From Hirsutella rhossiliensis (Eukaryota; Ascomycota; Sordariomycetes; Hypocreales; Ophiocordycipitaceae): a stretch of DNA of 64,000 nt. Both the position numbers and the translations under genes were made by a program. Numbering within the stretch: the first letter of the stretch is position 1; every line of letters begins with the position of its first letter. Shown here piece by piece: positions 22,520-33,605 of this stretch. The notes under the pieces were generated by a model. That model worked only from the letters and a program-made list of their open reading frames with translations. It was not told the origin of the DNA and searched no databases. The DNA is taken from the NCBI RefSeq assembly GCF_020360975.1, contig NW_025408672.1, positions 2,232,001 to 2,296,000 of the forward strand. Reading direction: 5' to 3'.

Positions 22520-25510
22520 TCGTACGGGCTATTAGCTCCTCTCGTAGACTCTTAAGGCGGGCCTCTAAGGACAGCTTCTCTCGAACGTCTTCTAGCCCAA
22601 TTTGCTATAAGAAGACAGCTAGCTTCTGCTTCGGCAGGGGCTTCGTAAGACCGTCGGCTTTTATTAATGCCGTTAGAACCTAACGGACGGAAATAAGTCC
22701 CCTTTAGACCTCTTAGCGTAACCAATGCTAGTGGATATCGATATACCGTAGCCGGGTCGATAGCTTGCTATTTTCCTCCGTAAGAATTCGTATAGTCTAC
22801 GTGTTATCGCATTCTATAGCTAACGGGGACGGAATTTGCAGTCGTAACGATATTAGTAGCCGGCTAAGGAAAATCGCTTCTTTTAACGCTTCTAAAAGAG
22901 CTAGTAGCTCTGCCTCCGTACTAGAAGTCGTAACGGTAGCCTGCTTCGAAGCTCTCTAAGCAATGGTTCCTCTAAAAAGGGATATAATATACCCCTATAA
23001 GCTCTTTCTATCTAAGGAATTGTCCGCAAAGGACGAATCGCTCGAATAGAGGAAGATTTCGGCAGCTTGTTTCCTTCCCTGCCCTCCTAGGCGCAGACCA
23101 TATGATCTCGTTAAATAGAGATAAAGGATAGCTCTATCTGCTGCTTCTTAATGCCTAGGGCTAGGATTCTGGTTATGCCTAGCTAGCCGGGAGACCGTAA
23201 AAGAGATATCCGGTCTAGTAGAAATAGCTAAAAAAAGCAGGGAGCCTACCTTCTATTGATATTAGTGTTTCTCTTGCTCCCTAGCTTAAAAGGACGGATT
23301 AGGCAAAAGCTCTTCGTCTAATATAGGCGTAGAGGGAAGCTTCTTATCGAGGGATTTAAGGAGGAATTTATAAGCGACCTTATCGATATAGGCGTCCTAG
23401 GTAAGCTAGATAGTCCGTTAGGACCTATTCCGAAGGATTCGTATCCCTAGGAACCACTTTAGCTCCCCTAGCCTAGTTATCTTATACCTTTGTTATAGGC
23501 CTCGTATAGCCTCCCTAGCAGCAGCTTCTTCCTCTTTCGGGTACGCCTAGATAATGTCGTCGACGTAGAAGAAGACCGTGATTTTACCCTTCTACATTAT
23601 ACACGGTTCCTAAGGGACTTTCGTAAAGCCTAGGGCTTCGAGGGAACCTATTAAATGCTATTACTAAAGAAGGGGTGATCTTCGTAGTCCGTATAGAGCT
23701 TTCCTAAGCTATAGAACCTTTCCTAGCTATTAGAAGCCTAGTAGAAGGCGTATATAGACAACTTCTTCTTCCTCGAGTGGGCAGTTAATAAAGGCGTTGA
23801 CTGCATCCATCTAATCGAGCTCGAGGTCGAATTCTACTGCTATAGCCATAAGGGTCCGAAAAGACATCCCTACTAGGGTAGTTGCCCTAGTAGGTAAATC
23901 CCCTTTTTCCTATTAATTCCTATAGATAACTAGCCGGGCTTTGCACTTTTAAAGGAAGCCGTGTTTATTAGTCTTATAGATAAAGACCCACTTATAGCTA
24001 AGGACCTGTTTTCCTCTTGCTTTTTCCTTAAGGACCTCTTCGAAAGACCCTATCTCTTCGTGTAAGGCTAGGTGGTCTTTCTAGGCCTGGAAAAACTAGT
24101 CTCTAAAGGGGTGTCTTTCTAGCTGCTTCTGGTTTGCTGGTGGGTCCGGGAGGTCTCTTTTATGTACCTTCCTTGCTGATACTGGCTTGAAAAGCCGGCC
24201 TGCTATGAACGCTCCGTGGGAACCGTCTTCTATCGGCGTTAGGTAGAAGTCGGAAAAACGATCGAAATAGGGGAGAGGTTGGTCTTCTTTAGTATCCGTA
24301 TCGGGCCCTATACCTTCCTTTGCTTCTCGAAGCAGGGACAAAAAGCAGCCGGGTAATCCTTCGAGAGAGGTGCCTTTCCTACCCCTTAGGGGTCGAGACG
24401 GGAAGACTGACTGAAAAAGCTGCTTCTAGATCTTCTTCTTATTCCGTAAGAGGAGGCGTAGGGAGGTAGGCGTATTCTAGCTCTACCGCTTTCCTATAGT
24501 CTCCTTCTTCGTCTAGATTATCTGATCTAGCAGCTTTCTCTTCTTCTTCTTCTTCGAAGTCGGCGTTATCCTCGACTACTTCGACGTCGGTTTCTTCTTC
24601 CGTTTCCTCGTCTAGGACTTCTTCTTAAGACTATTAGGAAGGCGGGATTTAAATCTTCTAAATTAGCTGACGTTAAGAGAGTAAAAGGGGCTATTGATCC
24701 CTCTTTCCGTTAAAGAAGCTAAATTCGTCGAAAATCATATCCCTAGTCGAAATAACCTTCCGTAGAAGAGGAATCTAGATCCGGAAGATATTCGTAGAAT
24801 TATAACCAACGAGGTAACTAACAAAGGCTCTAGGATCAAGCTTTCTTTTCTTCTTCCTTTTTAGCTGTGCATCGGCAGTTATTGCGTATGCCTTGTAGCC
24901 GTAGGCACGAAGGTGGGCTAGCGAGGCCCTCTTCTTCGTAAAGAGCTCGAGGGGGGATTTCCAGTCTGTTCCTTAGGTAGTCCCTCTAGGGGTCCGGTTC
25001 CGAAGGTAATAGGCGGTCTTAACGACTTCCCTCCAAAGGTCGTGTGGAAGCCTTACAGCAAGTCTCATTATACGGGCCCTTTCTATTATAGCACCCCCTG
25101 ATCTTTCTGCCCCTCCGTTCTAGGCCTAGGTATTCGGTGCTAACGGGAGGGGTAAAATGCCCCTTTTTCGAAGCTAATTTAAGATATCCTTCGTAAATAG
25201 CTCTCCGTTAGACCGTATCTTCTTTACCTCGTAGCTAAAGTGGGATTTCATCTAGTTAACAAAGTCCCGGAGGGCAGACTAGTTATGCTTGCTTAGGTAG
25301 GTCCGTAAGAAATAGGGGAAAACCATCCCTAAAAAAGCGTCTATAAAAAACATCACCCTAACGAAGCTTTCCTGATCCCTAGAGACGTCGGTCTAATCGA
25401 CCTAAATTTCCTCACACGGCTGGTCCGGCCGTAAAGGCGTTCGTCTAGAAATTCGTCTCCTAGTCTTTCCTTAGCCGCAGTATTCGCATTCGACGGTCTT
25501 TAGGCCCCTT
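22520..25510 (-). pseudogene. Copia pol: integrase, RT, RNase H (interrupted)
   Basis: Read on the minus strand. A zinc-binding CEYCG segment (about 25490) leads into the integrase core with VDxTDVS (about 25385-25415) and NGGAERSGGAIIERAR (near 25080-25130). The RT starts with PANQKQLERHPFRD (about 24100-24145), includes YKWVFIYKTNKHGF and the intact active site FFYVDDII (YVDDI at 23553-23567). RNase H shows SDSSFADNSLD (about 23010-23040) and STEAELLALLEALKEAI (about 22870-22930). Stops (mostly TAG/TAA at Gln/Trp positions) break the frame many times. It lies downstream of gag in the same orientation. It is non-functional but better preserved than any Gypsy copy here. Confidence 0.85.
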
Positions 25511-26399
25511 ATTCGTACGCCTTATTGTTGACCTAGCTTATATAAAGCTAGGGGGCCCGGGTGACTAAGTCGTGCGTGCCAAAGAATGCCGTCTCCTTAG
25601 GCTGCTAGAAGAGGGTCCTTTGAACCTACCCTCCTTCGAGCAGGGAAAGCTAACTTCTCGAGAGGTTCCTTCCTAAGGATAGGTCGGAATTCGAGAACAA
25701 ATTAACCGAATTTTTCCTCGATAAGCCTAATAGTCTGATTCTTCTAGACTAGCCTCGTAGGCTTAGACTTCGTATCCTAGAAGATTCCTTCCTTTCGAAG
25801 AAGGCGGAAGGAAATCAGGCTCGTTAAAAATCGAGGGCAAAAAGCTACCCTTTTTCGTCGAAGAATTCGTATAGATCCATTAGGTAATTTCATCGTGAAA
25901 TTTACCCTTCTATATCCCTCTATCCGTACGGTTGATTCCCCGGCAATAAGGTATTCCCTCCGTGCCTTCTTAAAGGACCGGAATCGTGAGAGTGTATTAT
26001 ATATATCGAGGGAAGCACCCGAGTTAAGGATAGCTGATTTTCGTAGGGGATAGTTAGAGGGTTCTAACGGTTGGTCTTAGCCTTATTAATCCGTAGGGAA
26101 GACGAAGGCCGGATTTGCTATACTAACGATTTTTCCTCGAATTTACGGCTCGAATAAGGGCAGCGGCGTTAGTTGCTATTTCTTAGCAACCCGAATCTCG
26201 TCTATCTTCTTCTATAACGAGGGGTCCTCCTTAAGAGACTGTTGTACTGTTTCTCGTAGCCTCTTTGAAGGGTTGATTCCTTCGGGTCGGTTTTCCTCGA
26301 AGACCTGCTAGCAGTCTTCTAGCCGATAGGGCTTTTTGCACGCTTAGTAGGTAGGTCGATTCCTCCTCGTACGTTGTTTCTTCGAGGAATCCTTGTCCC

Positions 26400-27480
26400 G
26401 GTCCGGAAGGTCTGCTTGAAAGCCTCCCCTTTTTACCCCTTGTTGCTGATTTTAACGAGGTTCGATTTCGACTAGTTCCCTGATTTTTCGACTAACGGAC
26501 TAAAAGGTCTATTAGGGGACTAGTCGGGCCGGTCTAACTAACGGGACCGGGGCCGGGCCCGGAGCAAGAGGCGGAGCCGGGGCCGGGCCTAGGGCAGCCG
26601 TTGATAACGGTGTTGATACTCTCGAGGGAGGAGGAGCCGAAGGAGCAACAGCCGCAGCAGCAGCAGCGGGAGCCGCAGCAACAGGGGCTGCAGCAGCTGC
26701 AGGGGCAGCAGGTCGAGCCGTCTAGGTCGAGTGCTGGCCACGAAGGAATAAGACTACTTGCTGTTGTACTCTAGTAGCCTCTTCGTCTAGTTCCCGGCTA
26801 GCCTCTCGAAAGATAGTCGAGTAACCGTCACTAATAGGCTTTATTAGCAGAGATATATCCTATAGCCACTAGCCGGAAAGAGCTTCTATAAGGAAGTATT
26901 GGTTAGCTTCCTTAAGGATTTCTTCCCACTTAGCTAGCCACGAAGAAGCTAGCAGGTTCCTAGCAGAAAAGGCTCCTAGGTGGGCCGTATAGGTCTTCCT
27001 AATACGGTTAGTTATATAGCCCCTCGAGGGAGCTGTCGAGGTCTCGAGCTTTAAAAGCCACTGCCTAGGAGTCTCTTCTTCTCGAAGAGTAATTAACTTT
27101 ACGGCACTAACGGATTCCGTTATCGCCGTGCGTGCAGCAGTTAGCAACTTCGTCTCGTAAAGGTATTCCTTACGGTGACTCTCGTAGTCGCCTAAGGCAG
27201 CAGAAAAAGCTCTCTATTATGTAGAGGTTAGCTTAGAGAAGAGGGTAGCTCCCTCTATAAAGTCCGTTGCCCTAGGACGAAGAGGGGGCTCAAGAGGGTC
27301 CTGCTTATCAGAGAAGACCAAATTGTGGATGGTTCTGTCCACACGAGCCCGTAGCTCCTTTACCTACTTATCCTAATCTTAGGGCTCTGCAAGAATCGTC
27401 CTATAGACCGTAGGGACGGCAGAGGAGTCGGTTTTCGTTATTATTGCGGAAGAAGAGGGGGGCAGAAAAGTCGGTTAAAA
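26400..27480 (-). pseudogene. Copia gag-like region
   Basis: Upstream of integrase on the minus strand. The best open stretch (26869-27147) reads TPRQWLLKLETSTAPSRGYI, a gag-like segment without a domain I can name. Downstream (26560-26730) the strand is GC-rich with Ala/Gly/Pro/Gln repeats. No zinc knuckle was seen. Assigned by position only. Confidence 0.55.
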
Positions 27481-27589
27481 ATCGGCTTTTCTAGTAAGAG
27501 GGGTAAAATAAAGCCACGAGGGATGCAAGAAAGGTGCCTTTTACAGCAGCCGGAAGGTATAGGAATACTATTCCTCCCGGGCTTATAAC

Positions 27590-28065
27590 TCTCGCGAAGA
27601 GAGATATAAGAAGTGCATAAAAATGCACGAAGGTAAAATTAGAAGTAAGGGGTCGGATAGGCAGGGCAGAGGGATTTGATTCTTACGGGGGCAGCAATAA
27701 AGGTAGGGGAGTGATTGTTGTATTGCCTTAATTATCCTTCTTTCCTCTATCCAACGCCCCTCTTTATACCCTTCTAGCATCTTAATTAACAAAGAAGATC
27801 CTGCTTAAAGAAGCCACTAATGTCCCTTTAACTACCGAGCTTTTTGCCGGTTTTTCCCCTCCTTTCTAGCCGTTGCCGGCACATCCGTCTTATCTCTCGC
27901 CACCTCTATAGGAAGCCATCGCCACTCCTGCTTCCCCTTATACCCCGACCCTCCTCTCTGCACCTCCTTTTAGCTCCTTCCTTAAAACCTGTTTTTTAGC
28001 TTCCTAGGTCCCTCGTGCCAAGGGATATCTCCGAGAACTGCGAAATCAGGCCACGCTTCGCGACA
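27590..28065 (-). repeat. Copia 5' LTR
   Basis: 476-bp direct repeat of 21773-22248, followed by target duplication ATAAT (28066-28070). The internal sequence next to it (minus strand GTTATAAGCCCGGGAGG) is in the primer-binding-site position, but no tRNA could be assigned. Confidence 0.92.
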
Positions 28066-28805
28066 ATAATTAAGGATAAAATATAAGCTTAGTATAGCTT
28101 ACTACTTATAAATAAATAGATAAACGGAATAACTTAACTAAACGCTTAAATAATATTTATAATACTATATTAGCTATAAATAAAACGATTAAGTTAAATA
28201 GCTACTAATAGCGTAACTAGCTTATAATAGCTTAGTTACGGAAATAACTAAGCTCTTTCTAATATACGCTAATTATACATATAACCTAGAAGTATTTAAA
28301 GTTACTTAATAAGGACTATAAGTAGAACGAGTAATACTATAAGTAGATTAGCTATAAAGATTATATAAAGAAATATAATAAGAAGTTTAATTCGTTAAAG
28401 AATAAATATCTACTTACTATAATTAGAAAAGATTATAAGGATTAATTATTTAAGAGGGAGATATAGTCTACCTTATATAACGAAATATTAAAATAAAACG
28501 ACTAAGTAATAAATTAGATTTTAAGAAACTTAGACCGTTTAAGGTTAAGAAAACTATTTTAAAAGTTAACTATAAACTTTCGCTACTAATAATAATATAG
28601 ATATACCTAATATCTTATATCTTATTATTAGAACTAGTACTATAAAACGGTAAACTATAGGATAAAATCGAAGTTAATAATAATTAAGAATATAAAGCTA
28701 AATAAATACTAAATATAAGAAAATAAGGTTAGTAATATAAATACCTTATTAAGTAGAGGGGATATAGACTAAAAGAAAATACCTAGGAACTACTTAAGTA
28801 CTTAA
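28066..28805 (+). pseudogene. B2 pol: integrase C-terminal part and chromodomain
   Basis: Continues from 21772 across the Copia insertion. The translation contains segments matching B1 integrase (LNQTLKQYLQY area near 28130-28160) and a chromodomain near 28680-28805 (EYKAKQILNIRK-like, then YLIK). Lesions are RIP-type. Confidence 0.65.
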
Positions 28806-29420
28806 CCTACTATAGTTCTTTACTTTAATAGTTCTACTAGTAAAATCTACCCTAGGTATTATAAAATCGCCTAATAAACTAATAGTATTTTAATTAATTA
28901 TATTAAATTTACTTATAGACTAAATATCGACTATTACTTTAGATTCTTAGCGCTTAGCCTTGTTAAGGTTATTTAAGGAACGAAGGCCCTAATAGACTAT
29001 CTTAGTACCCTTTATCTTTAGCTAGCGCTTATAACGGTAAAGCCGCGCTAAACGAGCTAAAGCTTTATTTAGGTCGGCTTAAACTTTTAATATTCGCTCC
29101 TTAGTAATTTCTTCTTCTTTATCTAATTAATCGGACTCTAGATTTATTTAGGATACTAAGAAACACGTTAGCTATAAATAATAAGTAGGATAATAAAGTT
29201 ACTTATAGGAGCTAATCGCTATACTTAATATATCGTAAGAACGACCCCGCTATATATTCTTAGTATACTTAGAAGATTTCTCTAGTATTTTATAGTAGAA
29301 GCCGTATAACGAATAGAAAGAATATAGTATAATATCGAAACTAAGATAATTAAAAGACTTAGTTAAATAAATACGCTTAAGGGTCTTACGAGAACGATCC
29401 TTTAATACGCGACTAGATAT
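28760..29420 (-). pseudogene. Antisense spliced zinc-cluster gene of B2 (relic)
   Basis: Minus strand, opposite to B2 pol, between chromodomain and 3' LTR as in B1. It starts at an ATA (29420-29418) and opens SSRVLKDRSRK, close to the B1 protein. The cluster aligns with B1 but has CX2CX6CX8C spacing at the start, and one expected Cys position is Asn. The intervening residues differ clearly from B1, so this is a diverged paralogue and not just a mutated copy. The intron (29206-29156, 51 nt, donor ATAAGT, branch GCTAACG, acceptor CTTAG) is in the same place as in B1. The 3' limit is approximate. Confidence 0.55.
29156..29206 (-). other. Predicted 51-nt intron in B2 antisense gene
   Basis: The reverse complement starts ATAAGTAAC (GTAAGTAAC before a TpG to TpA change), contains GCTAACGTG and ends TTCTTAG. 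Position and signals match the 52-nt intron of B1 at 4850-4901, although the interior differs. Confidence 0.6.
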
Positions 29421-29555
29421 ATTATTAGTAGTATATCCTAAGGGATAGAAAGGACAGACGAGGAATATATATATACGTAATAAGGGTATATTTATATATA
29501 GCGGCTAAGGCAGTAGTAGGTCTTACGGATAAGATTAAAAGGAGGGGAGATATTA

Positions 29556-30025
29556 TATTATAACTATAGTTAGCGGGCTATAGGAGAGCCGGCTACGTTT
29601 ACGTAATAAGGCAGCTTAGAATAATAGTTAGAACGAGAAGTTACTTAGGCTTAGCTTACCTAGAGCGTATATAAGCTAAGTAAGCCTTATATAAGTAGAT
29701 TACTACTTAGGAGTATAGCTTATAAGTAAGCTATAGTAAGCTATAAAGGGGATTATAGCTAAGACCGTAATCTAAGGATAGTCTCTATAAGTATATATAG
29801 CTACTTACTTTTACTCCTTCAAATAGATAGCTCTCTAGCTTTTAATATAGATCTTTATTATAATTCTATCTTTAATTTTAATTACCTAGTTATAGTCTAT
29901 AGTCTACGACCTCTAACTTATTACTAATATAATATACTTATTATTACTTAGACTACGCCTTATTATATCTACTAATATAAACCCCTCGATAGGTTTATCC
30001 CTTAGGAATAACACCGGTCGTTATA
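29556..30025 (+). repeat. B2 3' LTR with divergent U3
   Basis: About 470 bp. It starts TATTATAACTATAG right after the purine tract and ends GGTCGTTATA. The second half (from about 29755) matches the reverse complement of the B1 LTR closely. The first 200 bp do not match, apart from the terminal bases. Confidence 0.75.
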
Positions 30026-31600
30026 CTTATACTTTCTATATCTTTCCCTTACTAGGTTTTTCCTTTTTAGGTTTCCTAGAGAAATATTTACTAGGTTTTT
30101 ATCTATTAAGATTTTCCTAGTAATAATAGGGTTTACCTTATATAAGGTTATCCTATAAATAATTATTATAACTATAGACTTTTCCTACTATAGGTTTTTC
30201 TATTAGTATATACCTAATAATTTTTTTTTTCCTAAGAAAGAATAGGTTTTTATATATCCTACTAAGGTATAAGAATAGTTTTCCTAAATTAGGTTTTTAC
30301 CCTATATATATACTACTATAAATAGATTAGTAAAGAGTATATAAATCTACTCTTTAAGGGAGGCTATAAGGAACGGTGTTCCTACTATAAATAAAGTAGC
30401 TATAATATACTCTCCCGATTATATAAGCTAATAAGTAGTATATTAATTATAAATAAAATCCTATATTATAGAGTAAGAATCGCTCGTTATTTTATATATT
30501 ATTATATATTAAACGGGTTGCCGGTTATTATATAATCGGGAATCGAAGAAATAGAGCTAGCTTAAAATACTAGCTAAGACCTCTTAAGAATACTAGCACG
30601 ACTAACCTCCTTTAAACACGAATATTAGTAGAACTAAGATACTTCCTAATATACTTAAGGTATTACTAAATTCCTTAGTCTTAGGGCTATATAGTAGCTT
30701 AAATCTAGTCTTAAAAGGTTCTTCCGTTTAGCTATAAGTATCTATATAAGATAGTATGTCCGCTAGTAGATAGAGAGGGAATTATTAACTAAAAACACCT
30801 CTTCTATACACTAATATATTACTAATAAAATCTATTAAAAATCCTACCTTATACTCCTTCTTCCCCCCTATTATATAGTCTTACGTAATTCCTTAATTTC
30901 CTAAAATTCCGCTTTTACTTATATACCTTAAGAATACTTTATATAGGCTATTACTTTAATAAAAGGGTAGTTATAAGTATCTTTTAAGGTAGAGGTATAG
31001 GAGACCGACTAAGACCCTTAGAGTTAGTTTAGCTTTAAGATTAGCTAGAAGGGGTATTAAGTTATTTATATACTGATTTTTTAGCGCTTAGTAATAGCCT
31101 TATTACTATAATTAATATATTTACGCCCTTTTAAGTAATATAATATAGCGTATAAAGGGGCAGCTACGTTAGGCCTCTTTATAGCTATAGTAAAAGCAAA
31201 GCCTTAGCTATAAGTAACGATATTATAGGCGGCCTATACCTCTTAAAAGGAAGGGAAGGTCTAGCTAAGTAGAGACTTTATAATAGCGGTAATATTAAGT
31301 AGAAATCGCGTTAAGAATAGCTTTACTTTTAATAAGGCTACTTAATATATATATTAAAGAGCGATATATATATTAAAGAGTCTACTATATAAGCGCGGGG
31401 AATATATATATATAAATCTATAGTATCGGCGCTATACCTTAACTAGCTATACTAACCTACTATTTAATTACTAGTTAGCTAAACCTACTTACTAGTTAAT
31501 AAAAGCGTTAAGATAAAAGATTATACCTTTTATAATATAAAGGGATTTTATATAAAGTTCTTTAACTCTAAGAGTTAGCGTAAAGAATAAAAAAGCATAC
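30026..31600. other. RIPped DNA, no gene identified
   Basis: AT-rich sequence. At 30045-30300 the motif TAGGTTTTT recurs about six times in a loose array, and at 31340-31390 the string ATATATATATTAAAGAG is repeated. Upstream parts of the kinase relic may begin here, but I could not follow the frame. Confidence 0.5.
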
Positions 31601-32967
31601 TAAGGAGGATAATAGTAGCGTATAATAGAAAGAAATAGATAGCCTTTTTATTTACTCCTAATAAAAATCGGTCTAGATATAGCTTTATACGCTTAAAGAA
31701 CGCTTCCTAACTAATATACTATATAAGTTATATACTATATAAACCGCTAACTAGTTTAAGGAATAGAAAGGCTAGATAGGTCTTTTCTTTTAAATACTAA
31801 ATAAAAAAGCTAATAGTACTTTTACTTATAAGTACGTCCTTATTATTAAAGAGTAAAAGAAGTTATATAATATAAGTAGGTTTAAGGTAGATATTCTTTA
31901 ACTTATATAGTATATATAAGGTATCTTCGCTAACTAGCTAACACGCTAATATATCTATACGTTCTCCCTTTACTCTTTTAAGATAGAGCTTTAGGTCTTC
32001 GATCGGTCTAGGCTATATAGCTTAGGGTTATTTAATATTTACGATAAGGTAGATAAGTTCGCGCGAGCTCTTATTAGATACGCTATAATAAGTAATAATA
32101 TAATAGGCCTAGATATATTTATTAATCGAGAGGAGGGATATCGCTATACTACTCTAAAGGACGTAAGTAGTAATAAAATAAGAGTTAAGCTAAAGGAGCT
32201 AATAGTTAGGCAGCGCGCTATTATATATTATAGGACTACTTACTACTATACCTAAAACGGCTATATTACTAAGTTCTCCTAAGTATTAAATAAGCGGAAA
32301 CCTAAGGTAGACTATCTTAAGCTAGTAGGAGAGAAGGTCGTTAAGGGGGTAGCGAGAGTAGTAGTATACTATTAAATTACTAGTATTATAGATATATAAA
32401 AAGGACTAAAGTTTCTAAAGCCTTACTAGTTCTAAGATAAAGATATCTACTTTAGAGATCTATTATTAGCTATAAGAAGCACGAGTATAGTAAGTTATAA
32501 GCGTAGATTATCCTCTAATAATATATCTAATAATATATTTAGATCTAAGAGGCAGCGATTTACTAGTTAGAAACCGAAGTTAGCTAAGGAATTTAATAAG
32601 TAGCTATTAATTAGTAAGACTAAACTAAGCTTATATACTTCTAAGGGTAAGGATTTATTTTAAAATAAGATCTATTCTTACCTTATTATCTTACTAGCTA
32701 GCTATATTATTAGCGACTTTAAGATAATAAGGAACTACTATAGTTAATATAAGATATAATTAAGGTATACTAGTCTCTCTATATAACTAGTAAGATTCTC
32801 TACTATAGTATCTCTTTAAATAATATTATTATTATAAAACCTAAGCTAGTAGATAGCTTTAAGGGTATACTTATTAACCTTAACCTAGCTAAAGGGAGAG
32901 ATAGAAGCCTAAGCAGAGTACGGTACTAGACTAGCATAATATAGTTTATAGCGGTCGAGGTACTATA
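31600..32967 (+). pseudogene. FunK1-type fungal protein kinase relic, N-terminal and catalytic part
   Basis: Translation gives the fungal kinase (Pkinase_fungal/FunK1) layout. LQVFDRSRLY (about 31990) is followed by DKVDKFARALIRYAI, ITKFS...KRKPKVDYLKL (about 32265-32325), GVARVVVYYQITSI (about 32350), a serine/basic linker (KRQRF..KPKLAKEF), and ISDFKIIRNYY (about 32710). The catalytic loop position reads KILYYSISLNN (about 32792-32825), where HRD is expected, so it is inactive. ILINLNLAKGRDRSLSR (about 32870-32915, in the DLDLA place) and FIAVEVL follow at the end. The reading stops at the C2 insertion and resumes at 40776. It is RIPped throughout, probably because it belonged to a repeated family or was mutated by spread from neighbouring repeats. 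Confidence 0.7.
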
Positions 32968-33224
32968 TATAAGGGAATATATATCACGGTACGATTAGTT
33001 AGGTAGTAGAGATAGCTAGAGGTACTACGCTATATATATTATATTCTCTTTATCGTAAGACTAAAGCTTACGAGAAGAGGGATTTCTCTTCTTTAGTTGG
33101 AGTAGCGAGTAGTCTATAATATATAAGCAGGGTAGGCACGATTCCCTACTAATACCCTACTAATATATTAGTACTATATACCTAAGTACTTTATTAGCTT
33201 ATACCTCCTAGTAGCGCTCTTATA
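32968..33224 (-). repeat. C2 3' LTR
   Basis: 257 bp, starts TATAAGGG and ends CTCTTATA on the + strand. It contains one 122-bp unit. The purine tract follows on its right. Confidence 0.9.
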
Positions 33225-33605
33225 ATTATCTCCCTTCCTATATAAACGTCTCGGCTATATCTTTAATATATATTACTTTTGCTACGCTATATATATTCGG
33301 TTAAGAAGAGAGGTAGTTTCGGTTATATATCGCGCGTATACGCCTATATAAGTATATATTAGTCTACGCTCTATAACGTTAATAGTTATTATACTAGCGG
33401 TTACCGCTAAGTAACCGTTATAGTATCGCCTATATATTAGCCGCGTAACTATAATATAAAGAGCGTGCGTATATATCTCTTACTTCTTCTATTTTCTTTT
33501 CTTCTTTAACTCTTCCGCTTATAATTACTATAGAGTTTTACGCCTTTTTTTATTAATCCCTTATACCTTTTTATATTACTTTTTATTAACGATTTATTAA
33601 CGATA

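Larger units (their letters stand above)
21773..28065 (-). mobile_element. Ty1/Copia element, complete, lightly RIPped
   Basis: This 6,293-bp element has 476-bp LTRs (21773-22248, 27590-28065) and a 5-bp target duplication ATAAT (21768-21772, 28066-28070). It splits the integrase of B2; joining the flanks reproduces the B1 sequence around 6040. It is oriented on the minus strand: gag near 26400-27470, integrase about 25500-24650, RT about 24150-23300, RNase H about 23060-22520, and a purine tract (complement of 22249-22258) next to the left LTR. The order integrase before RT defines Copia. CpA and TpG are much more frequent than in neighbouring elements, although in-frame stops remain. Confidence 0.92.
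21175..30025 (+). mobile_element. Chromovirus B2 (3' part), split by Copia; host of C1
   Basis: A second B-family element on the + strand. Segments 21175-21772 and 28066-29555 align with the reverse complement of B1 (about 6618 down to 4488): integrase, chromodomain (about 28680-28805), antisense gene, purine tract (AAAAGGAGGGGAGAT at 29537-29551) and 3' LTR (29556-30025). Its 5' part lies beyond the left edge of the window because C1 is inserted in its pol. The Copia element occupies 21773-28065. It is RIPped and does not code. Confidence 0.82.

Noticed and set aside
30045..30300. TAGGTTTTT motif array as a satellite or origin
   Set aside because: Spacing is irregular and the copies are short; it may be the remains of an LTR but cannot be supported.
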